This document shows positions 35,701 to 43,993 of a DNA stretch of 52,226 bases, piece by piece. The notes below the pieces were generated by a model. It searched no databases, was not told where the DNA came from, and saw only the letters and a program-made list of their open reading frames with translations. Within the stretch, counting starts at the first letter, position 1; each line of letters opens with the position of its first letter. The stretch is from an uncultured Alphaproteobacteria bacterium (GTDB taxonomy: Bacteria; Pseudomonadota; Alphaproteobacteria; Sneathiellales; Sneathiellaceae): positions 1-52,226 of the forward strand of contig CAJXWA010000005.1 in assembly GCA_913062525.1 (NCBI GenBank), in the 5' to 3' direction. The position numbers were made by a program, and so were the translations under genes.

Positions 35701-36228
35701 TTATTGGGGGGACCGCTTTGCCATAATGCGTTGCAGGGTTCGGCGGTGCATATTCAGGCGCCGCGCGGTTTCTGACATGTTGTGATCACACAACTCGTAT
35801 ACGCGCTGAATATGTTCCCAGCGAACCCGGTCGGCAGACATTGGGTTTTCCGGCGGAGAGGGTTTCTCGCCGCCCGTGGCATTGAGGGCACTCACAATAT
35901 CGTCCACATTTGCGGGCTTTGCCAAATAATCGATGGCACCGGCTTTTACCGCCGCAACCGCAGAGGCGATATTCCCATATCCTGTCAGCATAACAATTTT
36001 CGCGTCAGGGCTGGTTTCTCTAATGGTTTCCACCACTTCAAGTCCGCTGCCATCTTGAAGGCGCAGGTCCACAACTGCAAATTCAGGGTTGCATTCAGCC
36101 GCTTTTTGACAGCCTTCTTTAACACTATTGGCAAGGATTGGCGTAAAACCGTTTTTCTCCATAGACCGACCCAGACGATTTAGAAACACCTCGTCGTCGT
36201 CTACAATAAGCAAGCGTTTATCATCCAT
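35701..36228 (-). CDS. regA: Redox response regulator RegA/PrrA/ActR
   Basis: DNA-binding response regulator for global control of redox-dependent genes. In 175 residues it has a receiver domain (acidic pocket IVDDDE near 8-13, phospho-acceptor Asp54, Thr82, Lys104), a proline-rich linker near 125-135 and a Fis-type helix-turn-helix (NMSETARRLNMHRRTLQRI) at the C-terminus, the RegA family's hallmark. The ATG at 36228 is preferred to an upstream GTG. The upstream gene is its partner kinase regB, 71 bp away; the next gene starts at its stop codon. No SenC gene lies between regB and regA, unlike in Rhodobacter. Confidence 0.93.
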   Translation of the reverse strand: MDDKRLLIVDDDEVFLNRLGRSMEKNGFTPILANSVKEGCQKAAECNPEFAVVDLRLQDGSGLEVVETIRETSPDAKIVMLTGYGNIASAVAAVKAGAIDYLAKPANVDDIVSALNATGGEKPSPPENPMSADRVRWEHIQRVYELCDHNMSETARRLNMHRRTLQRIMAKRSPQ

Positions 36229-36299
36229 CACAACATCACTCCACACCGCTTAATCCATCACGAAATCAAAATAGCACACTTGATCGTAAGAAACAGGCC

Positions 36300-37622
36300 T
36301 TACAAATACGGATCAGATTTTTCAAGGGCTGCCCGTGACCATTCTACCACGACTTTCGCGCCTTTCTGGTGTCCATTGCCAAAAGAAATTGTCCCGCCGC
36401 TATGCTTAATCAGCATGTTAGAAATAAACACACCAAGCCCCATACCGCCGTGTCCTGCGCGGCTTGACGTATAAGGCTCGCCGAGGCGGCTTAAAATTTC
36501 GTCACTAAAACCCGCGCCATCATCTTGGATAATGGCTTCAACTTTATCGGCAGTCCAACTCAGGGTGATGGTCACTTTTGTTGTGGCAAATTCTGCGGCG
36601 TTACTGACTAGATTTCCAAGGCCATACAACAATTCCGGTGTGGCGAATAACTTGGGCTGTGTTGGCATATCACCAACCGTCAAAATTTCGATCTCTGCGC
36701 CTTTGGACGCGTGTTTTTCAACAACAAGCGCAAGAAGGCTTTGAAAGGGTAGGTAATTATGATGGGCGTCTGTTTGTAGAAAGCGGTCCGTATCGGGTTT
36801 GGAGGAGAGATGCTTGAGCACTTCTGCGCATTTTTGCGCTTGCTCGTAGAGAAGTTCAGCATCTTCGGCGTGTTCGCTTCCTTTTGGAAACTCCCGGGAC
36901 AATTCTTCCGTTACCAGCAGTATTGTGTTGAGCGGCGTTCCAAGTTCATGAGCCGCCGCCGCCGCGATCCCACCAATGGCCGACAATTGCTGCTCTTTTG
37001 CGAGGGCGAATCTCGCCACGGTCAAGGCTTCAGTCATCTTTCGGCTGTCAGATGAGATACGCCACGCATAGCCAGACAGAAACAAGGTTCCCAGAACGAG
37101 GGCTGACCATATGGCAAAGACATAGGTGTCGGAAAACGCCAATTCGATGCCCGGAAGCGGTAATGGCTCATGAAAGAGTGCCAGAACTGTGATCGCGACA
37201 ATGGTCGTAAGTTCAAGGAAAACGGTTCCCTTTAGCGAGAGACTTGTGGCCGATATTGTCACAGGAACAAGGAACAGCAGCGAAAAGGGGTTCGTAAGGC
37301 CACCTGTCAAATAGAGTAAGCCAGTCAATTGCAGCGCATCATAGAAAAGATACGTAATTGCTCCTGTATCGGAAAGGCGTGCTGCAGAATTATAGCTGAT
37401 GGAGACGAGTATGTTCAGCAACGCACTTGCCAAAATGAGGATGGAGGCCGGAATAATGGGTAAATCAAACCCCAGAAAGCTGTGGACAAAAAGTAGGGTA
37501 AAGGCCTGCCCCAAAACCGCGAGCCAGCGAATATAAATAAGCGTCTGTAGACGCACACCACTGGAGGCAGTGAGGAAATTGGGATCCTCTTCTCCAGATT
37601 TTAAGATATTTCCAAATGCCAT
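36300..37622 (-). CDS. regB: Redox sensor histidine kinase RegB/PrrB/ActS
   Basis: Membrane sensor kinase of 440 residues. Six hydrophobic segments fill about residues 30-190; between the third and fourth is GGLTNPF (107-113), the conserved quinone-interacting heptapeptide of RegB. The H-box AAAAHELGTPLNT has the phosphorylatable His225, and Cys265 (in QKCAEVL) sits at the position of the redox-active cysteine known from RegB. N-box and G-box motifs (NLVSNAAEFA, GLGVFISN) follow. It starts 29 bp after the metallo-hydrolase gene and precedes regA. Confidence 0.95.
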   Translation of the reverse strand: MAFGNILKSGEEDPNFLTASSGVRLQTLIYIRWLAVLGQAFTLLFVHSFLGFDLPIIPASILILASALLNILVSISYNSAARLSDTGAITYLFYDALQLTGLLYLTGGLTNPFSLLFLVPVTISATSLSLKGTVFLELTTIVAITVLALFHEPLPLPGIELAFSDTYVFAIWSALVLGTLFLSGYAWRISSDSRKMTEALTVARFALAKEQQLSAIGGIAAAAAHELGTPLNTILLVTEELSREFPKGSEHAEDAELLYEQAQKCAEVLKHLSSKPDTDRFLQTDAHHNYLPFQSLLALVVEKHASKGAEIEILTVGDMPTQPKLFATPELLYGLGNLVSNAAEFATTKVTITLSWTADKVEAIIQDDGAGFSDEILSRLGEPYTSSRAGHGGMGLGVFISNMLIKHSGGTISFGNGHQKGAKVVVEWSRAALEKSDPYL

Positions 37623-37651
37623 AAAGACTAATTTATGCGCCGGTTATTATA

Positions 37652-38665
37652 TTATAATTTCCGGCTCTCTCCAATACTCATCACCCATGTGTTCGCTTTA
37701 TCATAGCCTGCATCTAGGGCTGCCTGCAAGAAGCGGCCGGGGGGTTCGAACAATGGCTCATCTGTTAATCGAACCGTTCCCCAATGCATGGCAACAAGAG
37801 TGTCGCTCTTAACATCTTTGCCAATATCCACGGCTTCTTCAGGGTTTGTATGATGGGCCTTCATAATATCGCGGGGCTCATACGCTCCGATGCCAACGAG
37901 TGTATAGTCGAAGGGGCCAAATTTCTCACCGATATCTTTGAATAAAGGCGCGTATCCAGTGTCTCCGGTAAAGTATATTTTATTCGCTTGAGTTTCAAAG
38001 GAATAGGACGCCCATAGACTTTTGTTCCGATCAAAGAGGGTGCGTTTGGACCAATGTTGGGAGGGCAGTGCACGAATGGTCAGGCCTTCAATATCGAACG
38101 TATCCCACCAATCCATCTCCACCACATTTGAAAACCCGCGTTTGGTGAAATAGCGCCCAAGGCGGAGCGGCGTGATAACGGTCATGTGACCCTTGTCCCG
38201 CAGCAAACGGAGTGTTCGGGCATCCAAATGATCATAGTGATTGTGAGACAGCACCAGATAGTCAATTGGCGGCAGATCGTTGATGTGAATACCGGTCTCT
38301 ACAAATCGTTTTGGCCCTGCAAAGCGAGACGGGGAGGCATGGCTGGAAAGGTAGGGGTCGGTTAGGATCACTTTTCCGCCAATTTTGATCAAAAAACAAG
38401 CTTGCCCCAGCCAGGTCAGGCTATCGCAGTCTAATGCCAAGTTTGTATGTAGTGCATTTGCTGCCTCTTGTTGGTTGATAACATGACCCTCTGGAATATC
38501 TACTTTTTCCCGAGAATATCCCATCATTCTGAGCACAAACGAGATGTAACTTTTCCGGCTGGCATGAGTGATGTCTGGGTTGGGGAGGTTTTTGAACCGT
38601 TTCCCATGATGCTGCGGCAAAGGCGTTTCCTCCTGGGTTGCGCCCGTTGACGATCGTTTCAGCAT
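37652..38665 (-). CDS. MBL-fold metallo-hydrolase, NAPE-PLD-like
   Basis: A 337-residue metallo-beta-lactamase-fold hydrolase. The metal-binding motif HNHYDHLD is present, with DPYLSSHASPSRFAGPKRF before it and FTGDTGYAPLFKDIG and AMHWGT after, the pattern of the branch that includes N-acyl-phosphatidylethanolamine phospholipase D. No signal peptide is evident. A good AGGAG precedes the ATG. It is upstream of regB by 29 bp on the same strand and could be co-transcribed. The substrate is unknown; a lipid substrate is only a family-based guess. Confidence 0.85.
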   Translation of the reverse strand: MLKRSSTGATQEETPLPQHHGKRFKNLPNPDITHASRKSYISFVLRMMGYSREKVDIPEGHVINQQEAANALHTNLALDCDSLTWLGQACFLIKIGGKVILTDPYLSSHASPSRFAGPKRFVETGIHINDLPPIDYLVLSHNHYDHLDARTLRLLRDKGHMTVITPLRLGRYFTKRGFSNVVEMDWWDTFDIEGLTIRALPSQHWSKRTLFDRNKSLWASYSFETQANKIYFTGDTGYAPLFKDIGEKFGPFDYTLVGIGAYEPRDIMKAHHTNPEEAVDIGKDVKSDTLVAMHWGTVRLTDEPLFEPPGRFLQAALDAGYDKANTWVMSIGESRKL

Positions 38666-38694
38666 ATTTGCACTCCTTTTCGCGGGGAACTTCC

Positions 38695-38715
38695 CATAAT
38701 TGTAACTTAATTATG
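38695..38715. repeat. Inverted repeat in the divergent metallo-hydrolase/SYLF promoter region
   Basis: Perfect 7-bp arms CATAATT (38695-38701) and AATTATG (38709-38715) around a 7-base spacer, 30 bases upstream of the metallo-hydrolase start and in the only gap between two divergent genes. It is a candidate operator; no regulator can be assigned. Confidence 0.35.
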
Positions 38716-38858
38716 TCACATTTATGGGCTCAATTACAAAATGCAATTGGTTTTCCAGTGGGAGAGAGGTAATCTTTCCCCAATTGAATTTACTGGATAC
38801 ATCATTGATGCGGTCTTAATTATCTGAGCCAACGGTCAGTATCCTTCGGGGGAAGAAA

Positions 38859-39560
38859 ATGTTACGAAAATTCAACGTGTTAAAAAATACTCTTGGGGGC
38901 CTGGTTGCAGGCCTATTGTTTGTTTTACCCGTTAGCTCTGCCATTGCCGACAGTGACCAACAACAGCTTGTGGATAAAGCCAAGATCACTGTTGATGCTT
39001 TGAAAAACCAATCGGAAATGGAGCAATTTCGGAAATTGCTGGCAGTCTCCAAAGGTGTCGTTGTCTTTCCTCAAGTCTTGAAAGCCGGATTTATCATCGG
39101 CGGTGCTGGCGGAACAGGCGTATTGCTTGGTCGTAATGCCGAAGGAAGCTGGAGTTCACCTGCGTTCTATTCCATGGGTCAGGCAAGCATTGGCTTACAA
39201 ATTGGCGCCGAAGCCAAAGAGCTGGTTCTGGTGATCATGACCGATAAAGGGTTGGATGCCATCATTAAGAATAAAGTGAAGCTTGGTGGTGATTTAAGTG
39301 CAGCTGTTGGCCCGCTTGGTAAAAATGTGGGTGTGTCTAGCACAACAAATATGGATGTGGATATCTTCTCTTTTGCCAAAACGGCAGGTCTATTCATTGG
39401 CGCATCTGTTGAGGGATCAATCCTTGATGCAAAAGATGATTGGCAGCAGGCTTACTACGGTAAGCAAGTGACGGCGCGGAATGTTGTTGTTCTCAGAAGT
39501 GTTGACAATGCTAAATCTGACGCATTGAAAGACGCTTTGAAAGAAGCCGAAGCTCCTTAA
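38859..39560 (+). CDS. SYLF-domain (YSC84-related) lipid-binding protein
   Basis: A 233-residue protein with an N-terminal signal peptide (cleavage likely after SSAIA, near residue 31) and a SYLF domain over most of the remainder: VFPQVLKAGFIIGGAGGTGVLLGR, GLQIGAEAKELVLVIMT and VSSTTNMDVDIFSFAKTAGLFIG. The family binds phospholipids; the bacterial members are periplasmic or surface proteins without a defined role. A GGGGGAAG ribosome binding sequence precedes the ATG. It converges with the ankyrin gene with a 2-base gap. Confidence 0.86.
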   Translation: MLRKFNVLKNTLGGLVAGLLFVLPVSSAIADSDQQQLVDKAKITVDALKNQSEMEQFRKLLAVSKGVVVFPQVLKAGFIIGGAGGTGVLLGRNAEGSWSSPAFYSMGQASIGLQIGAEAKELVLVIMTDKGLDAIIKNKVKLGGDLSAAVGPLGKNVGVSSTTNMDVDIFSFAKTAGLFIGASVEGSILDAKDDWQQAYYGKQVTARNVVVLRSVDNAKSDALKDALKEAEAP

Positions 39561-39562
39561 AG

Positions 39563-40138
39563 TTATTGCTGCGTTAGAAGTAGCTTTTCAACAGCGCGGT
39601 GGCGGTTATCTCTGGCATGGTCGAGAGCTGATCGCCCCGTAAAATCAGTGAGCATGACATCCGCGCTTTTTTGAATAAGCACCCTCACCACATCCAGCTG
39701 ACCATTTTGCGCGGCTTTAATAAGCGACGTTTCGCCTTGTTTGTTCTCAGCATCAATTTTTGCAGCTGAATTTAGTAGCAGATCTACAACCTCTGCGTGG
39801 CCTTGAACTGCCGCATGCATGAGAGTGGAGTTACCAAGTTTGTCGTCCAAATTCACATTTGCCCCGTGTTCAATGAGGATTTTGACAATTTTTAAGGCTC
39901 CGTTTTCTGCAGCTCGGCTGATCAGCGGAACTTTGCTGTTATCACGGATATTTACGTTATCTCCTTTAAGGAGATAGGCTTCGACACCCTTAACGTTATT
40001 CTGAATAACCGCATCGAAGACTTCGTGATTACCAAATAGGATATCTGCAGAAGCTTGACGCGCTGTCAATATGGTTGTCGCGGAAGCCGCTCCTAGAAAT
40101 ATAATTGCCATTGCAAATAGGCGTAAAGAAAAACGCAT
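39563..40138 (-). CDS. Secreted ankyrin-repeat protein
   Basis: A 191-residue protein with a signal peptide (MRFSLRLFAMAIIFLGAASA) followed by about four ankyrin repeats from residue 45 on, shown by VPLISRAAENGALKIVKILIEHGANVNL, STLMHAAVQGHAEVVDLLL and TSLIKAAQNGQLDVVRVLI. The repeats mediate protein–protein contacts; the export signal places it in the periplasm. The partner is unknown. It converges on the SYLF gene, and an AGGGG sequence lies upstream of the start. Confidence 0.85.
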   Translation of the reverse strand: MRFSLRLFAMAIIFLGAASATTILTARQASADILFGNHEVFDAVIQNNVKGVEAYLLKGDNVNIRDNSKVPLISRAAENGALKIVKILIEHGANVNLDDKLGNSTLMHAAVQGHAEVVDLLLNSAAKIDAENKQGETSLIKAAQNGQLDVVRVLIQKSADVMLTDFTGRSALDHARDNRHRAVEKLLLTQQ

Positions 40139-40305
40139 AGTGGACCCCTGTTTGTCGGTACATCTTCTAAGTGTAACAGGTCACGAGTGAAAGTGGCACT
40201 TAATAGACACATTCTTTCATCGAAATGTTGTTATGTTGCGGCGCAGCGTAAATTCTGTTACACTGCAGCATTACAGTTGTTGTTTTGGCATTAGGAGTGC
40301 GATCA

Positions 40306-41535
40306 TTGCTCTATCAGTTTAATGAGTTACAGAGACTGGCGGTCTCTCCCGCCCGTATCGCGGCCCAATTTCAATCTCAATTATTAAGAAGCCCGTTCAA
40401 TCCCTTCGCTGAATTGCCGGCGGTCAGAAAACTCGCAGCCTCATACGAGCTGTTTGCAGAGATGACCCAAAACCATGGTAAGCCGGAGTTTGGTTTGAAT
40501 GAGACTGTGATCGATGGAAAAAGCGTTTCGGTTACAGAAGAAATCGTCCACGAACTTCCCTTTGGTCAGTTATTACACTTCAAGCGTGACACATCCAAAA
40601 ATGATCCGAAGCTTCTAATTGTTGCTCCAATGTCTGGCCATTTTGCCACTCTATTGCGCGGCACTGTTGAAGCTATGTTGCCCGGTCATGATGTGTATAT
40701 CACCGACTGGATTGACGCCGCAGCTGTCCCTTTAAGTGACGGTGGTTTTGATCTCGATGACTATATCGACTATGTGCGCGAATTTTTAGGTGTTCTTGGA
40801 CCAAATTCACATGTGTTGGCTGTCTGTCAGCCCGGCGTTCCTGTGTTAGCAGCCGTTGCACTGATGTCTGAAGATGATGATCCGAATTTACCCACATCTA
40901 TGACCATAATGGGCAGCCCCATTGATACGCGCCGTCATCCAACGGTCCCATGCGAGCTTGCGATGGACAATTCCATTGAACGGTTTGAACAAACGGTAAT
41001 TCATCATGTTCCTGTGGTCTATCCGGGGGCATTTCGCCGAGTTTATCCTGGGTTCTTGCAGCTTGGCGGTTTTGTCAGCATGAATTTGGACCGCCATGTA
41101 GACGCCCATATGCGCCAGTTCGATCATTTGGTCGAGGGCGATGGGGACAATGCTGAGAAGCATCGGACGTTCTATTCTGAATATAATGCGGTCATGGATT
41201 TGAGTGCTGAATATTATCTGCAAACCATCGAAACAGTTTTTCAAAAGCAATCTTTGGCAAAAGGCGAGATGATGTATCGCGGCGATCGCCTCGTGGAAAC
41301 GTCAACCATTCGCAAAACAGCCTTGTTGACCGTGGAAGGCGAGCTTGACGATATTTCAGGCGTGGGACAAACCGTTGCAGCCCATGATCTGTGCACGAAT
41401 TTGGCCAAAACCAAGAAAGATCACTACGAGCAAGCCGGTGTAGGTCATTACGGCGTCTTTAACGGATCAAAGTTCAGAGAATTTATTGCACCGCGCGTTA
41501 GCAATTTCATCAAAAAGCATGATACTTTAAAATAA
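40306..41535 (+). CDS. phaZ: Intracellular polyhydroxyalkanoate depolymerase
   Basis: Degrades stored PHB granules. The 409-residue product begins MLYQFNELQRLAVSPAR, as in alphaproteobacterial PhaZ, and has the alpha/beta-hydrolase core with VCQPGVPVLAA around the nucleophile (a cysteine in CQPG, in place of serine, as is normal for this family), TSMTIMGSPIDTRRHP and a final HYGVFNG with the catalytic histidine. The TTG at 40306 has AGGAG eight bases upstream and matches the family start; the open frame reaches back to another TTG at 40285. No PHA synthase or phasin is in this window. Confidence 0.88.
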   Translation: MLYQFNELQRLAVSPARIAAQFQSQLLRSPFNPFAELPAVRKLAASYELFAEMTQNHGKPEFGLNETVIDGKSVSVTEEIVHELPFGQLLHFKRDTSKNDPKLLIVAPMSGHFATLLRGTVEAMLPGHDVYITDWIDAAAVPLSDGGFDLDDYIDYVREFLGVLGPNSHVLAVCQPGVPVLAAVALMSEDDDPNLPTSMTIMGSPIDTRRHPTVPCELAMDNSIERFEQTVIHHVPVVYPGAFRRVYPGFLQLGGFVSMNLDRHVDAHMRQFDHLVEGDGDNAEKHRTFYSEYNAVMDLSAEYYLQTIETVFQKQSLAKGEMMYRGDRLVETSTIRKTALLTVEGELDDISGVGQTVAAHDLCTNLAKTKKDHYEQAGVGHYGVFNGSKFREFIAPRVSNFIKKHDTLK

Positions 41536-41565
41536 CAGTACGACGTGTTGATGAAGGTTGATTAA

Positions 41566-42015
41566 GTGGCAGATAAACCCTTTTGGGAAGAAATTCCCTT
41601 ATCTGAAATGAACAAAGAACAGTGGGAATCCCTCTGTGATGGTTGCGCTAAATGCTGTCTTCTGAAACTGGAAGACGAAGATACTTTAGAAATCGCCTAT
41701 ACGAATGTGGCTTGCCGGCAGTTGGATTTGGGTAGTTGCCGGTGTATGAATTACGAGAACAGGGCACGGCTTGTCCCTGACTGTGTCACCATGACACCAA
41801 AATTGGTTCCAGAACTGGCTTGGATGCCAAAAACTTGCGCTTATCGCCGTTTGTCCGAGGGAAAGACCCTGACTTGGTGGCATCCCCTTGTATCAGGATC
41901 TCCTGACACCGTGCATGAGGCCGGCATATCCGTTCGAAGCCGGTCGGTTTCTGAACGCATTGCGGGCGATGTTGAAGATTATATCGTGTCGTGGCCAGAA
42001 GAAGATGCCAGTTAG
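41566..42015 (+). CDS. YcgN-family cysteine-cluster protein (UPF0260)
   Basis: A 149-residue cytosolic protein with nine cysteines. The cluster Cys24, 27, 30, 31 (LCDGCAKCC) followed by Cys50, 58, 60, 73 and 91 defines the YcgN family, thought to bind zinc or an Fe-S cluster. Function is unknown. The start is a GTG at 41566. Its 3' end overlaps the following peptidase gene by up to 25 bp. Confidence 0.88.
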   Translation: MADKPFWEEIPLSEMNKEQWESLCDGCAKCCLLKLEDEDTLEIAYTNVACRQLDLGSCRCMNYENRARLVPDCVTMTPKLVPELAWMPKTCAYRRLSEGKTLTWWHPLVSGSPDTVHEAGISVRSRSVSERIAGDVEDYIVSWPEEDAS

Positions 42016-42740
42016 GCGTGGGCACACTTACCTTTCATTTAGAACCTGCCCCCTATTTTGATTTTTCTGGGCGTCATATCCCGGTTAATATTATCAAATC
42101 GGCGCGCGCCAAAAACATAAAACTGAAAGTTCGACCAAGTGGTGTTGTGGAGCTTGTTTTGCCAAAGCGGGTTTCTCTCAAAAATGGATTGGCTTTCCTG
42201 CAGTCTGAACAGGGCTGGATTGCAAATGCCGTTAAGGATATTGAGCCGTCGGTTGCCTTTGAAGACGGCGCAGTTATTCCCATATTGGGAAAGCCGCATA
42301 CCATTTGTCATACACCGCATTCCAAGCGGGGGGTCTGGGCAGCGGATGGCAAAATTCTTGTCTCCGGTGATTTGCCTCATTTACCGCGGCGGGTTCGGGA
42401 TTGGATCAGGCGGGAAGCCAAGATCCAACTTACTTTAAAAACAACCTACTATTGCTCGCTCATTGAAGAGCCTGTTCGCCGTATCACTATTCGAGATCAA
42501 AAAAGCCGGTGGGGAAGTTGTTCATCTGCTGGGAATTTGAATTTTTCGTGGCGGCTTTTCCTGATGCCAGAAGAGGTGTTGTCCTATGTTGTTGCCCATG
42601 AAGTCGCTCATTTACGTCACTTGAACCATAAGAAAGAGTTTTGGGATTTGACTGAGAAATTGTTTCCAGAAATGGAACGGGCAAAAAAGTGGATTAAAAT
42701 AAACGGGACTTCATTGCATAAATATGATACAACTAACTAG
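41991..42740 (+). CDS. M48/YgjP-type zinc metallopeptidase (DUF45)
   Basis: A cytosolic, putative zinc peptidase of up to 249 residues. The HExxH motif is HEVAHLRHLNH (His203, Glu204, His207 counted from this start), preceded by RWGSCSSAGNLNFSWRL, the DUF45 (YgjP/SprT-like) signature. The most upstream possible start is GTG at 41991 inside the previous gene; GTG at 42018 is a reasonable alternative, since the extra residues do not resemble the family. Function in the cell is unknown. Confidence 0.82.
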   Translation: MARRRCQLGVGTLTFHLEPAPYFDFSGRHIPVNIIKSARAKNIKLKVRPSGVVELVLPKRVSLKNGLAFLQSEQGWIANAVKDIEPSVAFEDGAVIPILGKPHTICHTPHSKRGVWAADGKILVSGDLPHLPRRVRDWIRREAKIQLTLKTTYYCSLIEEPVRRITIRDQKSRWGSCSSAGNLNFSWRLFLMPEEVLSYVVAHEVAHLRHLNHKKEFWDLTEKLFPEMERAKKWIKINGTSLHKYDTTN

Positions 42741-42783
42741 AGTAAATTGCGTCAGTTAAGCTTTATTTAGTTGAAGAATAATA

Positions 42784-43986
42784 ATGAAAAGCCTCCGACC
42801 TGATACGCTACCATTTACGCTATTTCTGTCTGCTGCAGTGGCCCTTGGCCCACTGTCAACGGACATGTATTTGCCCAGCCTTCCCCTTTTATCTGATGTT
42901 TTTGCAGCACCGGTGTCTGAAGTCCAATGGACTTTAAGTGTCTTTATGATTGGAGTTGCTGCGTTTCAGCTTATTATTGGCCCTCTATCTGATCGCTTTG
43001 GCCGCAAAAGCATTTTAACTCTCGGTCTTGTCACATTTGCTGTTGCCTGTTTTGCCTGCCAGCGGTCAGTAACCATTGAAGAGTTGACCTTATATCGGTT
43101 GCTACAGAGTTTCGGTGTTTGCAGCGCCATAGTTATTCCGCGCGCCATGGCTCGTGATCTATTTCATAGAGATGCCGCTGCGTTACAGTTGTCAAGAATG
43201 GGCACCTATATGGGATTTGCACCCGCACTTGCTCCCATTATCGGTGGTTATATTGCCCTCTCTTATGGATGGGAGGGAGTGTTTTCCGCTCTAGGATTCT
43301 ATACTTTGGTCCTGGCAATAGTCTTGGTATTTTTTATCCAAGAGACACTGCCGAGGCGAGATCTTACAGCCTTGTCACCGGATAGAATGGCGACCAATTA
43401 CATTGAAATCTTATCATCATTGGAATTTGTGGGATATGCCATTACAGCGGCGCTGTGTTTTGGTGGATTTTTTGCCTATTTGTCAGGATCTTCCTTTGTT
43501 TTGATAAATGTCATGGGCATTCCAATAGACCATTTTGGATATTATTTTTGTGTTGTGGTGCTCGGTTTTATATGCGGAACGCTAGTGGGGCCGTTAATCA
43601 CCCGAAGGCTAAACCTACACAAATCGCTTCAGATCGGAGCTCTCTTTACATTTATTGGCGGAAGCATGCTGTTGCTATTGGCCCTTGGCGATATATTACA
43701 CCCCCTAGCGATTGTTGGTCCGATGCTTATCTACAACATAGGTGTTGGAATGGTTATGCCCCAATGTCAGGCTGCAGCAATTCATCCCTTTCCCGCAAAA
43801 GCGGGAGCTGCCTCTGGGTTATTAGGTTTTATCATCCTAGGCTTTGCAGCCTTTCTTGGCCTGATCGTCGGTGAGCTGTATGTGGGAACGCAAATGCCCA
43901 TGGTTACCACCGTTTTTCTAATGGGGGTCGGAACCAATTTGTTTTTCTATGCTGTGGTCTATCCCCGTAAACAACAAACTGCCTAA
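42784..43986 (+). CDS. MFS multidrug exporter, Bcr/CflA family
   Basis: A 400-residue major-facilitator drug/proton antiporter. Twelve hydrophobic segments are visible, with the Bcr/CflA start LSAAVALGPLSTDMYLPSLP, loop motif GPLSDRFGRKS between helices 2 and 3, and GFAPALAPIIGGYI. Bcr-type proteins export drugs such as bicyclomycin, which is an inhibitor of Rho; the true substrate here is not known. It converges on the PBP gene with a 7-base gap. Confidence 0.9.
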   Translation: MKSLRPDTLPFTLFLSAAVALGPLSTDMYLPSLPLLSDVFAAPVSEVQWTLSVFMIGVAAFQLIIGPLSDRFGRKSILTLGLVTFAVACFACQRSVTIEELTLYRLLQSFGVCSAIVIPRAMARDLFHRDAAALQLSRMGTYMGFAPALAPIIGGYIALSYGWEGVFSALGFYTLVLAIVLVFFIQETLPRRDLTALSPDRMATNYIEILSSLEFVGYAITAALCFGGFFAYLSGSSFVLINVMGIPIDHFGYYFCVVVLGFICGTLVGPLITRRLNLHKSLQIGALFTFIGGSMLLLLALGDILHPLAIVGPMLIYNIGVGMVMPQCQAAAIHPFPAKAGAASGLLGFIILGFAAFLGLIVGELYVGTQMPMVTTVFLMGVGTNLFFYAVVYPRKQQTA

Positions 43987-43993
43987 ACGATGG

